Shown here in pieces: positions 17,246 through 26,062 of a stretch of 64,000 nucleotides of DNA. Under the pieces are notes generated by a model. That model did not search any database. It had not been told where the DNA came from and saw only the letters and a program-made list of their open reading frames with translations. The DNA is taken from contig NZ_JACOPX010000012.1 of the NCBI RefSeq assembly GCF_015461835.1, forward strand, positions 131,768 to 195,767, given 5' to 3'. The translations under genes and the position numbers were made by a program. The stretch comes from Pseudomonas neuropathica (GTDB lineage: Bacteria; Pseudomonadota; Gammaproteobacteria; Pseudomonadales; Pseudomonadaceae). Every line of letters starts with the position of its first letter. Position 1 is the first letter of the stretch.

Positions 17246-19569
17246 CAACGTTTCTTCAACTGCTTGGCGTTAGCGAACAGCGAGGCCATCGCATTGTTCA
17301 CTGGCGCTGCGGTCGCGGTTTCCTTGCGCGGCGCGTTGTTCGAAGGCTGGCGTTGCGCCGAGCCCGGACGCGAGCCACGCGCACCGTCGATTTTCTCGCC
17401 CGGGGTGTCGCCCATGCGCATCGACAGGCCAACGCGTTTGCGCGGGATGTCGACTTCCATGACCTTCACTTTCACCACATCGCCGGCCTTCACCGCTTCA
17501 CGCGGGTCCTTGATGAATTTCTCCGACAGCGCCGAGATGTGCACCAGACCGTCCTGATGCACGCCGATGTCGACGAAGGCACCGAATGCGGTCACGTTGG
17601 TGACAACGCCTTCGAGGATCATCCCCAGTTGCAGGTCTTTGAGGTCTTCAACGCCTTCCTGGAACTCGGCAGTCTTGAACTCCGGACGCGGGTCGCGGCC
17701 CGGTTTTTCCAGCTCTTGCAGAATGTCGGTGACGGTTGGCAGACCGAACGTCTCGTCGGTGAATTTCTTCGGATCCAGACGCTTGAGGAAGCTTGCATCG
17801 CCGATCAGCGAGCGGATGTCGCGGTCGGTTTCAGCGGCAATACGCTGCACCAGCGGATAGGCTTCCGGGTGAACGGCCGAGGAATCCAGCGGGTTGTCGC
17901 CGTTCATCACGCGCAAGAAACCGGCCGCCTGTTCGAAGGTTTTTTCGCCCAGACGCGCGACTTTCTTCAGGGCTGCACGGGTTTTGAACGCGCCGTGCTC
18001 ATCGCGGTGAGCGACGATGTTTTGCGCCAGCGTCGCGTTGAGGCCGGAGATCCGCGCCAACAGCGCCACCGAAGCAGTGTTCACATCAACGCCAACGGCG
18101 TTCACGCAGTCCTCGACCACAGCGTCCAGACCACGCGCCAGTTTCAACTGCGAAACGTCGTGCTGGTACTGGCCGACACCGATGGATTTCGGATCGATTT
18201 TCACCAGCTCGGCCAGCGGATCCTGCAGACGACGGGCAATGGACACCGCGCCACGGATCGACACGTCGAGGTCCGGGAATTCCTTGGCCGCCAGTTCCGA
18301 CGCCGAGTACACCGATGCACCGGCCTCGGAAACCATGACCTTGGTCATTTTCATCGCTGGATATTTTTTGATCAGCTCGATCGCCAGTTTGTCGGTCTCG
18401 CGGCTGGCGGTGCCGTTGCCGATGGCGATCAGGTCAACCGAGTGCTTGGCGCACAGGGCAGCCAGAATGGCGATGGTCTGATCCCACTTGTTGTGCGGCA
18501 CATGCGGGTAGACCGTGGCGTGATCGAGCAGTTTGCCGGTCGAATCGACCACTGCGACTTTGCAGCCGGTACGCAAGCCCGGGTCGAGGCCCAGGGTTGC
18601 GCGCGGGCCGGCCGGCGCGGCCAGCAGCAAGTCGTGCAGGTTGTGTGCGAACACGTTGATCGCTTCGGTTTCGGCGCCGTCACGCAGCTCGCCGAGCAGG
18701 TCGGTTTCCAGATGGGTGTAGAGCTTGACCTTCCACGTCCAGCGCACCACTTCGCCGAGCCATTTGTCGGCCGGGCGGTTCTGGTTCTGGATGTTGAATT
18801 GCTGGCCGATCATGCCCTCGCACGGGTGCATGGTGCCCGGCAGTTCGTCGCCGACTTTCAGCGCGGAGCTGAGGATGCCTTCGTTGCGGCCACGGAAAAT
18901 GGCGAGCGCACGGTGCGACGGCATGCTTTTCAGCGGTTCGTCGTGTTCGAAGTAATCGCGGAACTTGGCGCCTTCCTCTTCCTTGCCAGCGATGACGCGG
19001 GCACTGAGGGTCGCTTCCTGTTTCAGGTAGTTACGCAGTTTCTCCAGCAGGCTGGCGTCTTCTGCGAAACGTTCCATGAGGATGTATTTGGCGCCTTCGA
19101 GCGCAGCCTTCACGTCGGCCACGCCTTTTTCGGCATCGACGAAGCGTGCGGCTTCGGTTTCCGGGGTCAGGTTCGGGTCGTTGAACAGGCCATCGGCCAA
19201 GTCGCCGAGGCCGGCTTCCAGGGCGATCTGGCCCTTGGTACGGCGCTTCTGCTTGTACGGCAGGTACAAGTCTTCGAGGCGAGTCTTGGTGTCGGCGAGT
19301 TTGATGTCGCGCTCGAGGGCAGGGGTGAGTTTGCCTTGCTCTTTGATGCTGGCGAGGATGCTGATGCGCCGTTCGTCGAGTTCTCGCAGGTAGCGCAGGC
19401 GCTCTTCCAGATGACGCAACTGGGTGTCATCGAGGCTGCCGGTGACTTCTTTCCGGTAACGGGCGATGAAGGGAACGGTAGAGCCTTCATCGAGTAGCGC
19501 GACGGCCGCTTCGACCTGTTGTGGGCGTACGCCGAGTTCCTCGGCAATGCGGCTGTTGATGCTGTCCAT
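17245..19569 (-). CDS. tex: Tex-family RNA-binding transcription accessory protein
   Basis: The protein has 774 residues from the ATG at 19569, preceded by AGGTGG at ideal spacing. The in-frame start at 19584 is less likely. Order of parts: N-terminal helical region with PFIARYRKEVTGSLDDTQLR; a YqgF/RNase H-like domain (LGLDPGLRTGCKVAVVD); a helix-hairpin-helix segment (NTASVALLARISGLNATLAQNIV); and a C-terminal S1 domain (GMILEGVVTNVTAFGAFVDIGVHQDGLVHIS). Tex binds nucleic acids and affects transcription of toxin and stress genes in several bacteria. A basic low-complexity tail follows the S1 domain. Confidence 0.95.
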   Translation of the reverse strand: MDSINSRIAEELGVRPQQVEAAVALLDEGSTVPFIARYRKEVTGSLDDTQLRHLEERLRYLRELDERRISILASIKEQGKLTPALERDIKLADTKTRLEDLYLPYKQKRRTKGQIALEAGLGDLADGLFNDPNLTPETEAARFVDAEKGVADVKAALEGAKYILMERFAEDASLLEKLRNYLKQEATLSARVIAGKEEEGAKFRDYFEHDEPLKSMPSHRALAIFRGRNEGILSSALKVGDELPGTMHPCEGMIGQQFNIQNQNRPADKWLGEVVRWTWKVKLYTHLETDLLGELRDGAETEAINVFAHNLHDLLLAAPAGPRATLGLDPGLRTGCKVAVVDSTGKLLDHATVYPHVPHNKWDQTIAILAALCAKHSVDLIAIGNGTASRETDKLAIELIKKYPAMKMTKVMVSEAGASVYSASELAAKEFPDLDVSIRGAVSIARRLQDPLAELVKIDPKSIGVGQYQHDVSQLKLARGLDAVVEDCVNAVGVDVNTASVALLARISGLNATLAQNIVAHRDEHGAFKTRAALKKVARLGEKTFEQAAGFLRVMNGDNPLDSSAVHPEAYPLVQRIAAETDRDIRSLIGDASFLKRLDPKKFTDETFGLPTVTDILQELEKPGRDPRPEFKTAEFQEGVEDLKDLQLGMILEGVVTNVTAFGAFVDIGVHQDGLVHISALSEKFIKDPREAVKAGDVVKVKVMEVDIPRKRVGLSMRMGDTPGEKIDGARGSRPGSAQRQPSNNAPRKETATAAPVNNAMASLFANAKQLKKR

Positions 19570-19927
19570 AAAACCACCTGACATATTGTGAAATCAGGCT
19601 CGCAGGCACGGAAATAAAGGCCCGGAGTCTGGTTGAGCGGCTAGAAAATTGCCGCTGCCTGGGTCAAAAGGCAGCCCATTGACCCGTGAAATCGAACAAT
19701 TACTGCGCGCGGCAGGAAAAAAAGCCTGCCACCTGCGGTAACGATTCAGACGTTGCCTGGCACAAAACGCCGCGCATTATAACCAGCGTTCTGTCATTCG
19801 GGGGCGTCGCAGTCTGTAGGCATAAACCCCGGTTTTCTGGCAGTGAAGGAAAAATCTGCTAACAATGCACACGGTGCGTATAACGGCAGCTACGCCATAA
19901 TGCGCGCCGAGCTAAAAGGAGCATCCA
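19570..19927. other. Divergent intergenic region tex/ompR
   Basis: No gene is seen. A hairpin of GGCAGG and CCTGCC arms around an A-run lies at 19711-19730. Before ompR there is a CATAAT hexamer at 19896-19901 that could be a -10 element, with no clear -35. AAAAGGAG just before the ompR ATG is its ribosome site. Confidence 0.4.
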
Positions 19928-20668
19928 ATGAGCAGCACTGCACAAACTGCTGAAGGCGAAAAAATTCTCATCGTTGACGACGATCCGGGCTTAAGCAGCC
20001 TGCTGGAACGTTTTTTCGTCAGCAAGGGCTATCGTGCCCGTACCGTACCGAACACCGAGCAGATGGATCGTCTGCTGTCGCGTGAAGTTTTCAATCTGGT
20101 CGTCCTCGACCTGATGCTGCCCGGTGAAGACGGTCTGACCGCGTGCCGGCGTCTGCGGGCCGCGAACAACCAGATCCCGATCATCATGCTCACCGCCAAG
20201 GGCGATGAGATGAGCCGTATCAAGGGTCTGGAACTGGGCGCCGACGATTATCTGGCCAAGCCGTTCAACCCGGACGAGCTGATGGCGCGGGTCAAAGCTG
20301 TACTGCGTCGTCAGGCCGCACCGGTACCGGGCGCGCCGGGCAGCGAAGACGAAAACGTCACCTTCGGTGATTACGTGTTGTCGCTGGCCACCCGCGAACT
20401 AAAACGCGGCGACGAAGTGCATATGCTCACCACCGGTGAGTTTGCGGTACTCAAGGCCCTGGTGATGAACGCGCGTCAGCCGCTGACCCGCGACAAACTG
20501 ATGAACCTGGCCCGTGGCCGCGAGTGGGATGCCCTCGAGCGTTCCATCGACGTGCAGATTTCCCGTCTGCGCCGCATGATCGAGCCTGATGCATCGAAGC
20601 CGCGCTATATCCAGACTGTCTGGGGTGTGGGCTACGTGTTCGTACCGGATGGCGCCGCCACCAAGTGA
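19928..20668 (+). CDS. ompR: OmpR/AmgR-type response regulator
   Basis: The 246-residue protein has an N-terminal receiver domain (ILIVDDDPGLSSLLERFF; phospho-acceptor Asp in LVVLDLMLPGEDG; switch residues in IIMLTAKGDE) and a C-terminal winged helix (LTTGEFAVLKALVMNARQPLTRDKLMNLARGREWDALERSIDVQISRLRRMIE). It is an OmpR-subfamily regulator paired with the downstream EnvZ-like kinase. The neighbourhood (tex upstream, rimK downstream) matches the P. aeruginosa amgRS locus, where the pair controls the response to membrane stress from aminoglycosides. That functional carry-over is inferred. Confidence 0.94.
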   Translation: MSSTAQTAEGEKILIVDDDPGLSSLLERFFVSKGYRARTVPNTEQMDRLLSREVFNLVVLDLMLPGEDGLTACRRLRAANNQIPIIMLTAKGDEMSRIKGLELGADDYLAKPFNPDELMARVKAVLRRQAAPVPGAPGSEDENVTFGDYVLSLATRELKRGDEVHMLTTGEFAVLKALVMNARQPLTRDKLMNLARGREWDALERSIDVQISRLRRMIEPDASKPRYIQTVWGVGYVFVPDGAATK

Positions 20669-20689
20669 TCGGCGATTTGTAGGAGCGGG

Positions 20690-20765
20690 TCTGCAGGTTT
20701 TGGTCGAACGGCCATGCCCGCAGACTCGCAATCCGCAATATGCGAGCATTGCTCGCTCCTGCAAG
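20690..20765. repeat. Degenerate REP-like element between ompR and envZ
   Basis: TGTAGGAGCGGGTCTGC at the left and GCGAGCATTGCTCGCTCCTGCA at the right look like decayed REP arms. No T-run follows, so it is not an obvious terminator and may only thin the ompR-envZ message. Confidence 0.5.
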
Positions 20766-20781
20766 TGTGTAGCGGTTATAG

Positions 20782-22095
20782 ATGAAAACCCCTGTCTGGT
20801 TCCCCCAAAGTTTTTTCTCCCGCACCCTTTGGCTGGTGCTCATCGTCGTGCTGTTTTCCAAGGCGCTGACCCTGGTTTATCTATTGATGAACGAGGACGT
20901 GCTGGTGGATCGCCAATACAGCCATGGCGTCGCCCTGACGCTGCGTGCCTATTGGGCTGCGGATGAAGAGAACCGCGCAAAGATTGCTGATGCGGCGACC
21001 CTGATCCGGGTGGTCGGCGCTGGTGTGCCGGAAGGCGAACAGCACTGGCCGTACAGCGAAATCTATCAGCGACAAATGCAGGCGGAGCTGGGCGCCGACA
21101 CTGAAGTGCGTTTGCGCATGCACTCGCCGCCAGCGTTGTGGGTGCGCGCGCCGAGCCTCGGTGATGGCTGGTTGAAGGTGCCGTTGTATCCGCACCCGTT
21201 GCGTGGCCAGAAAATCTGGAACGTGCTCGGCTGGTTCCTCGCCATCGGCCTGCTCTCGACAGCCTCTGCATGGATTTTCGTCAGTCAGCTCAACCAGCCG
21301 TTGAAACGTCTGGTGTATGCCGCCCGGCAGCTTGGTCAGGGCCGTAGCGTGCGGCTGCCGATCAGCGATACACCGAGCGAGATGACCGAGGTATATCGCG
21401 CTTTCAACCAGATGGCGGAAGACGTCGAACAGGCCGGTCGCGAGCGTGAATTGATGCTGGCCGGCGTGTCTCACGACTTGCGCACACCACTGACCCGCTT
21501 GCGGCTGTCGCTGGAGTTGATGGGCGATCGCAATGACCTCACCGACGACATGGTGCGCGACATCGAAGACATGGACGCGATTCTCGACCAGTTCCTCGCG
21601 TTTATTCGCGATGGTCGTGACGAGTCGGTGGAGGAAGTGGATCTGACTGATCTGGTGCGCGAGGTGGCTGCGCCGTACAACCAGAATGAAGAGAAGGTGC
21701 GTTTGCGTCTGGAGCCGATCCAGCCGTTTCCACTGCGTCGGGTATCGATGAAGCGCTTGCTCAATAACCTGATCGGCAACGCCTTGAACCATGCCGGCGG
21801 TAGCGTGGAAGTCGCGGCTTATGTGTCCGGTGACGTCAGTGCGCCTTATGTGGTGCTGAGCGTGATGGACCGTGGCGCCGGGATTGATCCTTCGGAGCTG
21901 GAGGCGATTTTCAACCCGTTTACCCGAGGCGATCGTGCCCGGGGCGGTAAGGGAACCGGCTTGGGGTTGGCGATCGTGAAGCGGATTGCTTCGATGCACG
22001 GCGGCAATGTTGAATTGCGCAATCGGTCCGGGGGGGGATTGGAAGCGCGGGTGAGGTTGCCTTTGGGATTGATGCTGCCGCGAGATGCTGTGTAG
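20782..22095 (+). CDS. envZ: EnvZ/AmgS-type sensor histidine kinase
   Basis: The 437-residue inner-membrane protein has a first membrane helix at residues ~15-35, a periplasmic domain of ~110 residues and a second helix (VLGWFLAIGLLSTASAWIFV). HAMP follows (LNQPLKRLVYAARQLGQGRSVRLPISDTPSEM). The phospho-acceptor His is in AGVSHDLRTPLTRLRL. The ATP-binding domain has NLIGNALNHA, VMDRGAGID and GGKGTGLGLAIVKRI. It senses an envelope signal and phosphorylates the OmpR partner encoded 113 bases upstream. The gene ends just before a convergent intergenic repeat. Confidence 0.94.
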   Translation: MKTPVWFPQSFFSRTLWLVLIVVLFSKALTLVYLLMNEDVLVDRQYSHGVALTLRAYWAADEENRAKIADAATLIRVVGAGVPEGEQHWPYSEIYQRQMQAELGADTEVRLRMHSPPALWVRAPSLGDGWLKVPLYPHPLRGQKIWNVLGWFLAIGLLSTASAWIFVSQLNQPLKRLVYAARQLGQGRSVRLPISDTPSEMTEVYRAFNQMAEDVEQAGRERELMLAGVSHDLRTPLTRLRLSLELMGDRNDLTDDMVRDIEDMDAILDQFLAFIRDGRDESVEEVDLTDLVREVAAPYNQNEEKVRLRLEPIQPFPLRRVSMKRLLNNLIGNALNHAGGSVEVAAYVSGDVSAPYVVLSVMDRGAGIDPSELEAIFNPFTRGDRARGGKGTGLGLAIVKRIASMHGGNVELRNRSGGGLEARVRLPLGLMLPRDAV

Positions 22096-22103
22096 ATCAA
22101 AAG

Positions 22104-22295
22104 CCCCTCACCCCAGCCCTCTCCCCGAGGGAGAGGGAGCTGACCGAGGTGTCTGGCGTCATACATCGACCTGCAAAAATCGGTCGATTATGGATTCAGC
22201 AGTGCTCGTTCAAGTCGGCGTACTTCTTCAATATCCCCCAATCAGTCCCCTCTCCCTTCGGGAGAGGGTTAGGCGGGCGGCGTTCCGATGAGGGG
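22104..22295. repeat. Intergenic repeat with inverted ends, copy 3
   Basis: It has the same C-rich left end as copy 1. The right end is interrupted by an extra run of about 16 bases before GATGAGGGG. The middle differs from copies 1, 2 and 4 and contains GGTCGATTATGGATTCAGCA, shared with copy 5. It lies between convergent envZ and rimK. Confidence 0.85.
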
Positions 22296-22304
22296 CTCTC
22301 GCTT

Positions 22305-23210
22305 TTAGCCCTTGCCTTTGGTCCGGGTCATATTCGGCCCGCCATTCTTCTCAAGATGCTCAATGATGATCCCCGCCACATTCTTCCCCGTGGTGGTCTC
22401 GATCCCTTCCAGCCCCGGCGACGAGTTCACTTCCATCACCAGCGGCCCGTGATTGGAACGCAGGATATCCACACCCGCCACCGCCAGGCCCATGACCTTG
22501 GCCGCGCGCAATGCGGTCATGCGCTCTTCCGGGGTAATCTTGATCAGGCTGGCGCTGCCGCCACGATGCAGGTTGGAGCGGAACTCGCCCGGCTTGGCCT
22601 GACGCTTCATCGCTGCGATGACTTTGTCACCGACCACGAAGCACCGAATATCCGCACCGCCCGCTTCCTTGATGTACTCCTGAACCATGATGTTCTGCTT
22701 CAGGCCCATGAACGCCTCGATCACCGATTCGGCGGCGGTCGCGGTTTCGCACAACACCACACCGATGCCCTGCGTGCCTTCCAGCACCTTGATCACCAGC
22801 GGCGCGCCGTTGACCATGTCGATCAGGTCGGGAATGTCATCCGGCGAGTGAGCAAAACCGGTCACCGGCAGACCGATGCCGCGCCGCGACAGCAGTTGCA
22901 GCGAACGCAACTTGTCCCGTGAACGGGCGATGGCCACCGATTCGTTGAGCGGGAATACTCCCATCATTTCGAACTGACGCAACACCGCGCAGCCATAAAA
23001 CGTCACCGACGCACCGATCCGCGGAATCACCGCGTCGAAACCCTCCAGCGGTTTGCCGCGATAGTGGATCTGCGGCTTGTGGCTGGCGATGTTCATGTAG
23101 GCGCGCAAGGTGTCGATCACTACCATTTCATGCCCGCGCTCGGTTCCGGCTTCGACCAGACGGCGGGTGGAATACAGACGCGGGTTCCGCGACAGCACAG
23201 CGATCTTCAT
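22305..23210 (-). CDS. rimK: Ribosomal protein S6 glutamate ligase RimK
   Basis: The 301-residue protein is an ATP-grasp ligase that adds glutamates to the C-terminus of ribosomal protein S6. Typical segments are VIPRIGASVTFYGCAVLRQFEMMG near the start, PLVIKVLEGTQGIGVVLCE (ATP-binding loop) and the metal-binding end LVMEVNSSPGLEGIE. It overlaps rimB by four bases and is the last gene of a rimA-rimB-rimK unit. In Pseudomonas this trio remodels ribosomes in response to cyclic-di-GMP and affects host and niche colonisation (published work on rimABK). It converges on envZ, with repeat copy 3 between. Confidence 0.95.
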   Translation of the reverse strand: MKIAVLSRNPRLYSTRRLVEAGTERGHEMVVIDTLRAYMNIASHKPQIHYRGKPLEGFDAVIPRIGASVTFYGCAVLRQFEMMGVFPLNESVAIARSRDKLRSLQLLSRRGIGLPVTGFAHSPDDIPDLIDMVNGAPLVIKVLEGTQGIGVVLCETATAAESVIEAFMGLKQNIMVQEYIKEAGGADIRCFVVGDKVIAAMKRQAKPGEFRSNLHRGGSASLIKITPEERMTALRAAKVMGLAVAGVDILRSNHGPLVMEVNSSPGLEGIETTTGKNVAGIIIEHLEKNGGPNMTRTKGKG

Positions 23211-23686
23211 GCAACACCTGTGGAAGAGGTAGATACCGGGAACACCGGCTTGTCTTGTACATACTTGATGCCCGGATTGACGACCAGATGGCCATCGATC
23301 AGGGCTTTGGAACCGAGCAACAGGCGATAGCGCATGGACTTGCGGCAGGCGAGGGTGAACTCGATCGGCCAGACCCGATCACCCAGGGCCAAAGTGGTGC
23401 TAATCACGTAGCGCTCCTGGGCATGGCCGTTGGAGCTTTTGATGGTTTTGCGCGTCACCAGTAGCGCTTCGCAGCGGCGGTGACGCAATTGCACCACCGT
23501 GCCCAGGTGCGCGGTGAAACGTACCCACTTCTGGCCGTCGCGTTCGAACGGCTCGATGTCTGTGGCATGCAGGCTGGAGGTGCTGGCGCCGGTGTCGATT
23601 TTCGCTCGCAGGCCTGCGACTCCCAAATCCGGGAGCGCCACCCACTCGCGCAGACCGACAACGGTCAAATGGTCAAATGTCTTCAA
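23207..23686 (-). CDS. rimB: RimB, retropepsin-like ATP-dependent zinc protease family
   Basis: The 159-residue protein carries an aspartic-protease-like DTGA motif in AKIDTGASTSSLHATDIE and a closing segment RYRLLLGSKALIDGHLVVNPG typical of the Pseudomonas RimB family. In the known RimABK system, RimB acts as a protease that trims or controls RimK activity on S6. It lies 16 bases after rimA and overlaps rimK by four bases, consistent with one transcript. Annotation pipelines often call this family a zinc protease; the sequence itself shows the aspartate motif rather than a zinc site. Confidence 0.88.
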   Translation of the reverse strand: MKTFDHLTVVGLREWVALPDLGVAGLRAKIDTGASTSSLHATDIEPFERDGQKWVRFTAHLGTVVQLRHRRCEALLVTRKTIKSSNGHAQERYVISTTLALGDRVWPIEFTLACRKSMRYRLLLGSKALIDGHLVVNPGIKYVQDKPVFPVSTSSTGVA

Positions 23687-23702
23687 TAGAAAAAACCAAC
23701 GA

Positions 23703-24482
23703 TTAACGCGTCCAGGCCTCAGGCGAAACCCGGGCCAACGCTTTGAATGCAGGTTTGGCGAACCAGTAGCCCTGCATCAGAAATATTCCACAGTCCGCCA
23801 GGAAATCCCGTTCACCGGCGCTCTCAATGCCTTCGGCAATGACTGTAACGTCCAACTCCGCACAGATTGTGACAATCCCCCGAACGATCGCCTGACGAAC
23901 ACGGTCTTGATCGACATCGCGGATCAGCGCCATGTCGAGTTTGATCAGGTCCGGTTGAAAATCAGCCAGCAGATTGAGCCCCGAATGACCGGCACCGAAA
24001 TCGTCGATGGCGGTCTTGAAGCCGAATTCGCGGTATTCACGCAGAATATTGGTCAAATGGCGATAGTTATCTACGTGCTCGCTTTCCAGGGTTTCAAAAA
24101 TCAGTCGGTCGAGCGGGAAACAGTGCTTTTTTGCCGCTTCGAGCGTACTGCGAATGCACAACTCTGGACGATAGACGGCGTTGGGCATGAAGTTGATCGA
24201 CAAGTGTGTCTGCATATTAAGATCAGCCGCACCTTTGATGGCGCGGGTCCGGCAGAGCTGGTCGAAGCGGTAGCGGTTTTCTTCTGTAACCTGATTCAAC
24301 ACAGTGAATGCGCCTTCACCGCTCACCCCACGGACCAACGCTTCATGGGCGAAAACCGACTGATCGCGCAGATCCACGATGGGTTGATAGGCAAAGTCAA
24401 AATCGAAGCCCAACGGTTCACTGTGCTGGCAGCCCTGGCAACCGGTGTGAGTCGAAGTCAATGAAGAGGGAAATTTAGTCAC
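23703..24482 (-). CDS. rimA: RimA, EAL-domain cyclic-di-GMP phosphodiesterase
   Basis: The 259-residue protein is almost entirely one EAL domain. Catalytic elements look complete: FAHEALVRG (EAL motif), SINFMPNAV, FETLESEH, DDFGAGHSGLNLLADFQPDLIKLD and AEGIES. It should linearise cyclic-di-GMP in the cytoplasm. No sensor domain or membrane helix is attached; the short N-terminus has a CQGCQ pair. The start is a GTG at 24482, with a G-rich stretch upstream as ribosome site. As first gene of rimABK it ties second-messenger level to ribosome modification. Confidence 0.92.
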   Translation of the reverse strand: MTKFPSSLTSTHTGCQGCQHSEPLGFDFDFAYQPIVDLRDQSVFAHEALVRGVSGEGAFTVLNQVTEENRYRFDQLCRTRAIKGAADLNMQTHLSINFMPNAVYRPELCIRSTLEAAKKHCFPLDRLIFETLESEHVDNYRHLTNILREYREFGFKTAIDDFGAGHSGLNLLADFQPDLIKLDMALIRDVDQDRVRQAIVRGIVTICAELDVTVIAEGIESAGERDFLADCGIFLMQGYWFAKPAFKALARVSPEAWTR

Positions 24483-24598
24483 TCGAGCACCCCCATGCCG
24501 GTGCCCCGGCCAAGATCACAGTCTATCTGGAGGGCGAGTTGTTGCGCCCGACAGAAACGGTAGTACAGTTCCGACTACTGGCTGAACGAGGAATTCAA

Positions 24599-25006
24599 AT
24601 GGCGCAAAAAAGCGAAGAGGACGACAAGGTTCGTCTCGACAAGTGGCTATGGGCCGCGCGTTTTTACAAAACCCGTGCCTTGGCCAAAGCGGCAATCGAA
24701 AGCGGCAAGGTGCATTGTCGCGGTGAGCGCTGCAAGCCTGGCAAAGAGCCGCGCATTGGCGATGAGTTCGAGATTCGTACCGGATTCGAGGTGCGTACGG
24801 TGAAGGTCGAGGCGTTGTCGATTGTCCGGCGCGGCGCACCGGAGGCGCAGACGTTGTACGCGGAGACCGAGGCGAGTATTGCCAAACGTGAAGCGGCTGC
24901 GGCAATGCGCAAGGCGGGGGCGTTGGGTGTGAGTACCGACGGCAAGCCGAGCAAGAAGCAGCGGCGGGATTTGTTCAAGTTTCGGGGTAGCAGCAACGAC
25001 GAGTAA
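24599..25006 (+). CDS. hslR: Ribosome-associated heat shock protein Hsp15
   Basis: The protein has 135 residues from the ATG at 24599, behind GAGG. The longer in-frame ORF lacks a ribosome site. An S4 RNA-binding domain spans ~residues 10-75 (VRLDKWLWAARFYKTRALAKAAIESGKVHCRGERCKPGKEPRIGD). The basic C-terminal tail (KPSKKQRRDLFKFRG) matches Hsp15. It binds stalled 50S subunits carrying nascent chains and helps recycle them. It is divergent from rimA and near hslO, the same order seen in other Pseudomonas. Confidence 0.93.
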   Translation: MAQKSEEDDKVRLDKWLWAARFYKTRALAKAAIESGKVHCRGERCKPGKEPRIGDEFEIRTGFEVRTVKVEALSIVRRGAPEAQTLYAETEASIAKREAAAAMRKAGALGVSTDGKPSKKQRRDLFKFRGSSNDE

Positions 25007-25038
25007 ACGCGACGTTTCCGGGCTGTTTGCGCTGCCTC

Positions 25039-25121
25039 TTCGCGAGCAAGGTTGCTCCCACAGTAGATCCGGTTCCTCCAGTGGATACTTGATCAATTGT
25101 GGGAGCGAGCCTGCTCGCGAA
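25039..25121. repeat. REPIN: inverted pair of REP sequences
   Basis: TTCGCGAGCAAGGTTGCTCC at the left faces GGAGCGAGCCTGCTCGCGAA at the right. It lies between convergent hslR and the PAP2 gene. Confidence 0.88.
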
Positions 25122-25156
25122 TCGAGGGGGCAGCCCTCGCCGAAGACTGCTCGGTA

Positions 25157-25957
25157 TCAGGCGCTACGCACCACACTCATTCGCGAAACCAGCGGCAACT
25201 TGCTCAGCAGATTGAAAATCGGCGAAGTCACCTTCAGCCAGAAATTCGAGGCGTGATAAGCAAACGGTGTGTAGTAACCCCAGCCCAACGCCCACACCGC
25301 CAGCAGCATACCGCCGATGTAATCGTCCTGACCCCAATGCGCACCGGCCACCAGACGCGGCAGCATGAACAACAGCGCCAGACCCCAGATCACCACAAAC
25401 TGGCCAACCGTGCGGCTGAACACGCCCATGAACAACGCCCAGATCAGCAGCACCGAAGCATGGTCACCGGGAAAGCTCTGGCTCGAGCGATCCTTCAGCT
25501 CCCAGGTCTTCTCCATGTGCGGGAAGTAATCGCTGATATGCACCGCGCCTTCCAGCACCATCGACGGGCTGCTGTGCTGCCAGTCCATGTGGTCGGCGAA
25601 TTTGGAAAACAGTGCGCGAATTACCACCATCAATAGCAGGATCGAGAAAAAACCGAAGAACGCACGACGCACATCAATCGCCTTGAAGACCCAGTCGCCC
25701 TTGATCAGCAGCGTCAGCAAGATCAGACCGACAACGATGTCGAACGGACGCAGACTTGCAATTGCCCAGATGTGGAGCCATATCGGGTTGCCGGCCAGCG
25801 GTGCATTGAGCAAGCGGAACAGCCACTCGTCGAAAATCACACACAGCGAGTTGCCCGTAGGCCATAACCAGAAAGCCAGTAGCGCCAGTGGCACTACGTT
25901 GCACAGAACCAGCCGGCCGAGGTTCCACCTAGATTGGAACAAACCCGGATTGTTCAT
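25157..25957 (-). CDS. PAP2-superfamily membrane phosphatase
   Basis: The protein has 266 residues from the ATG at 25957, behind GGGAGG. The in-frame extension to 26044 is hydrophilic and lacks a ribosome site. Five or six hydrophobic segments surround the PAP2 active-site motifs: SQSFPGDHASVLL (second motif, catalytic His) and PRLVAGAHWGQDDYIGG (third motif). Such enzymes remove or transfer phosphate on lipids such as lipid A, undecaprenyl pyrophosphate or phosphatidylglycerophosphate. The proline-glycine form SFPGDH resembles lipid A phosphatase/phosphotransferase relatives, but I cannot fix the substrate. It is divergent from hslO. Confidence 0.85.
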   Translation of the reverse strand: MNNPGLFQSRWNLGRLVLCNVVPLALLAFWLWPTGNSLCVIFDEWLFRLLNAPLAGNPIWLHIWAIASLRPFDIVVGLILLTLLIKGDWVFKAIDVRRAFFGFFSILLLMVVIRALFSKFADHMDWQHSSPSMVLEGAVHISDYFPHMEKTWELKDRSSQSFPGDHASVLLIWALFMGVFSRTVGQFVVIWGLALLFMLPRLVAGAHWGQDDYIGGMLLAVWALGWGYYTPFAYHASNFWLKVTSPIFNLLSKLPLVSRMSVVRSA

Positions 25958-26062
25958 AAAATGCCTCCCATGGCAGAGCAGTCGGCACCAAAAAGAGTGC
26001 CAAGAAGCGCAAATTTTCACGTCTTGTAACCATTTTGTCACCACATTCAGATACCCAAAATT

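Noticed and set aside
24539..24598. N-terminal extension of Hsp15
   Set aside because: The ATG at 24599 has a good ribosome site and matches the usual family start.
25958..26044. Longer start for the PAP2 phosphatase
   Set aside because: The added residues are hydrophilic with cysteines and lack a ribosome site; GGGAGG marks the ATG at 25957.
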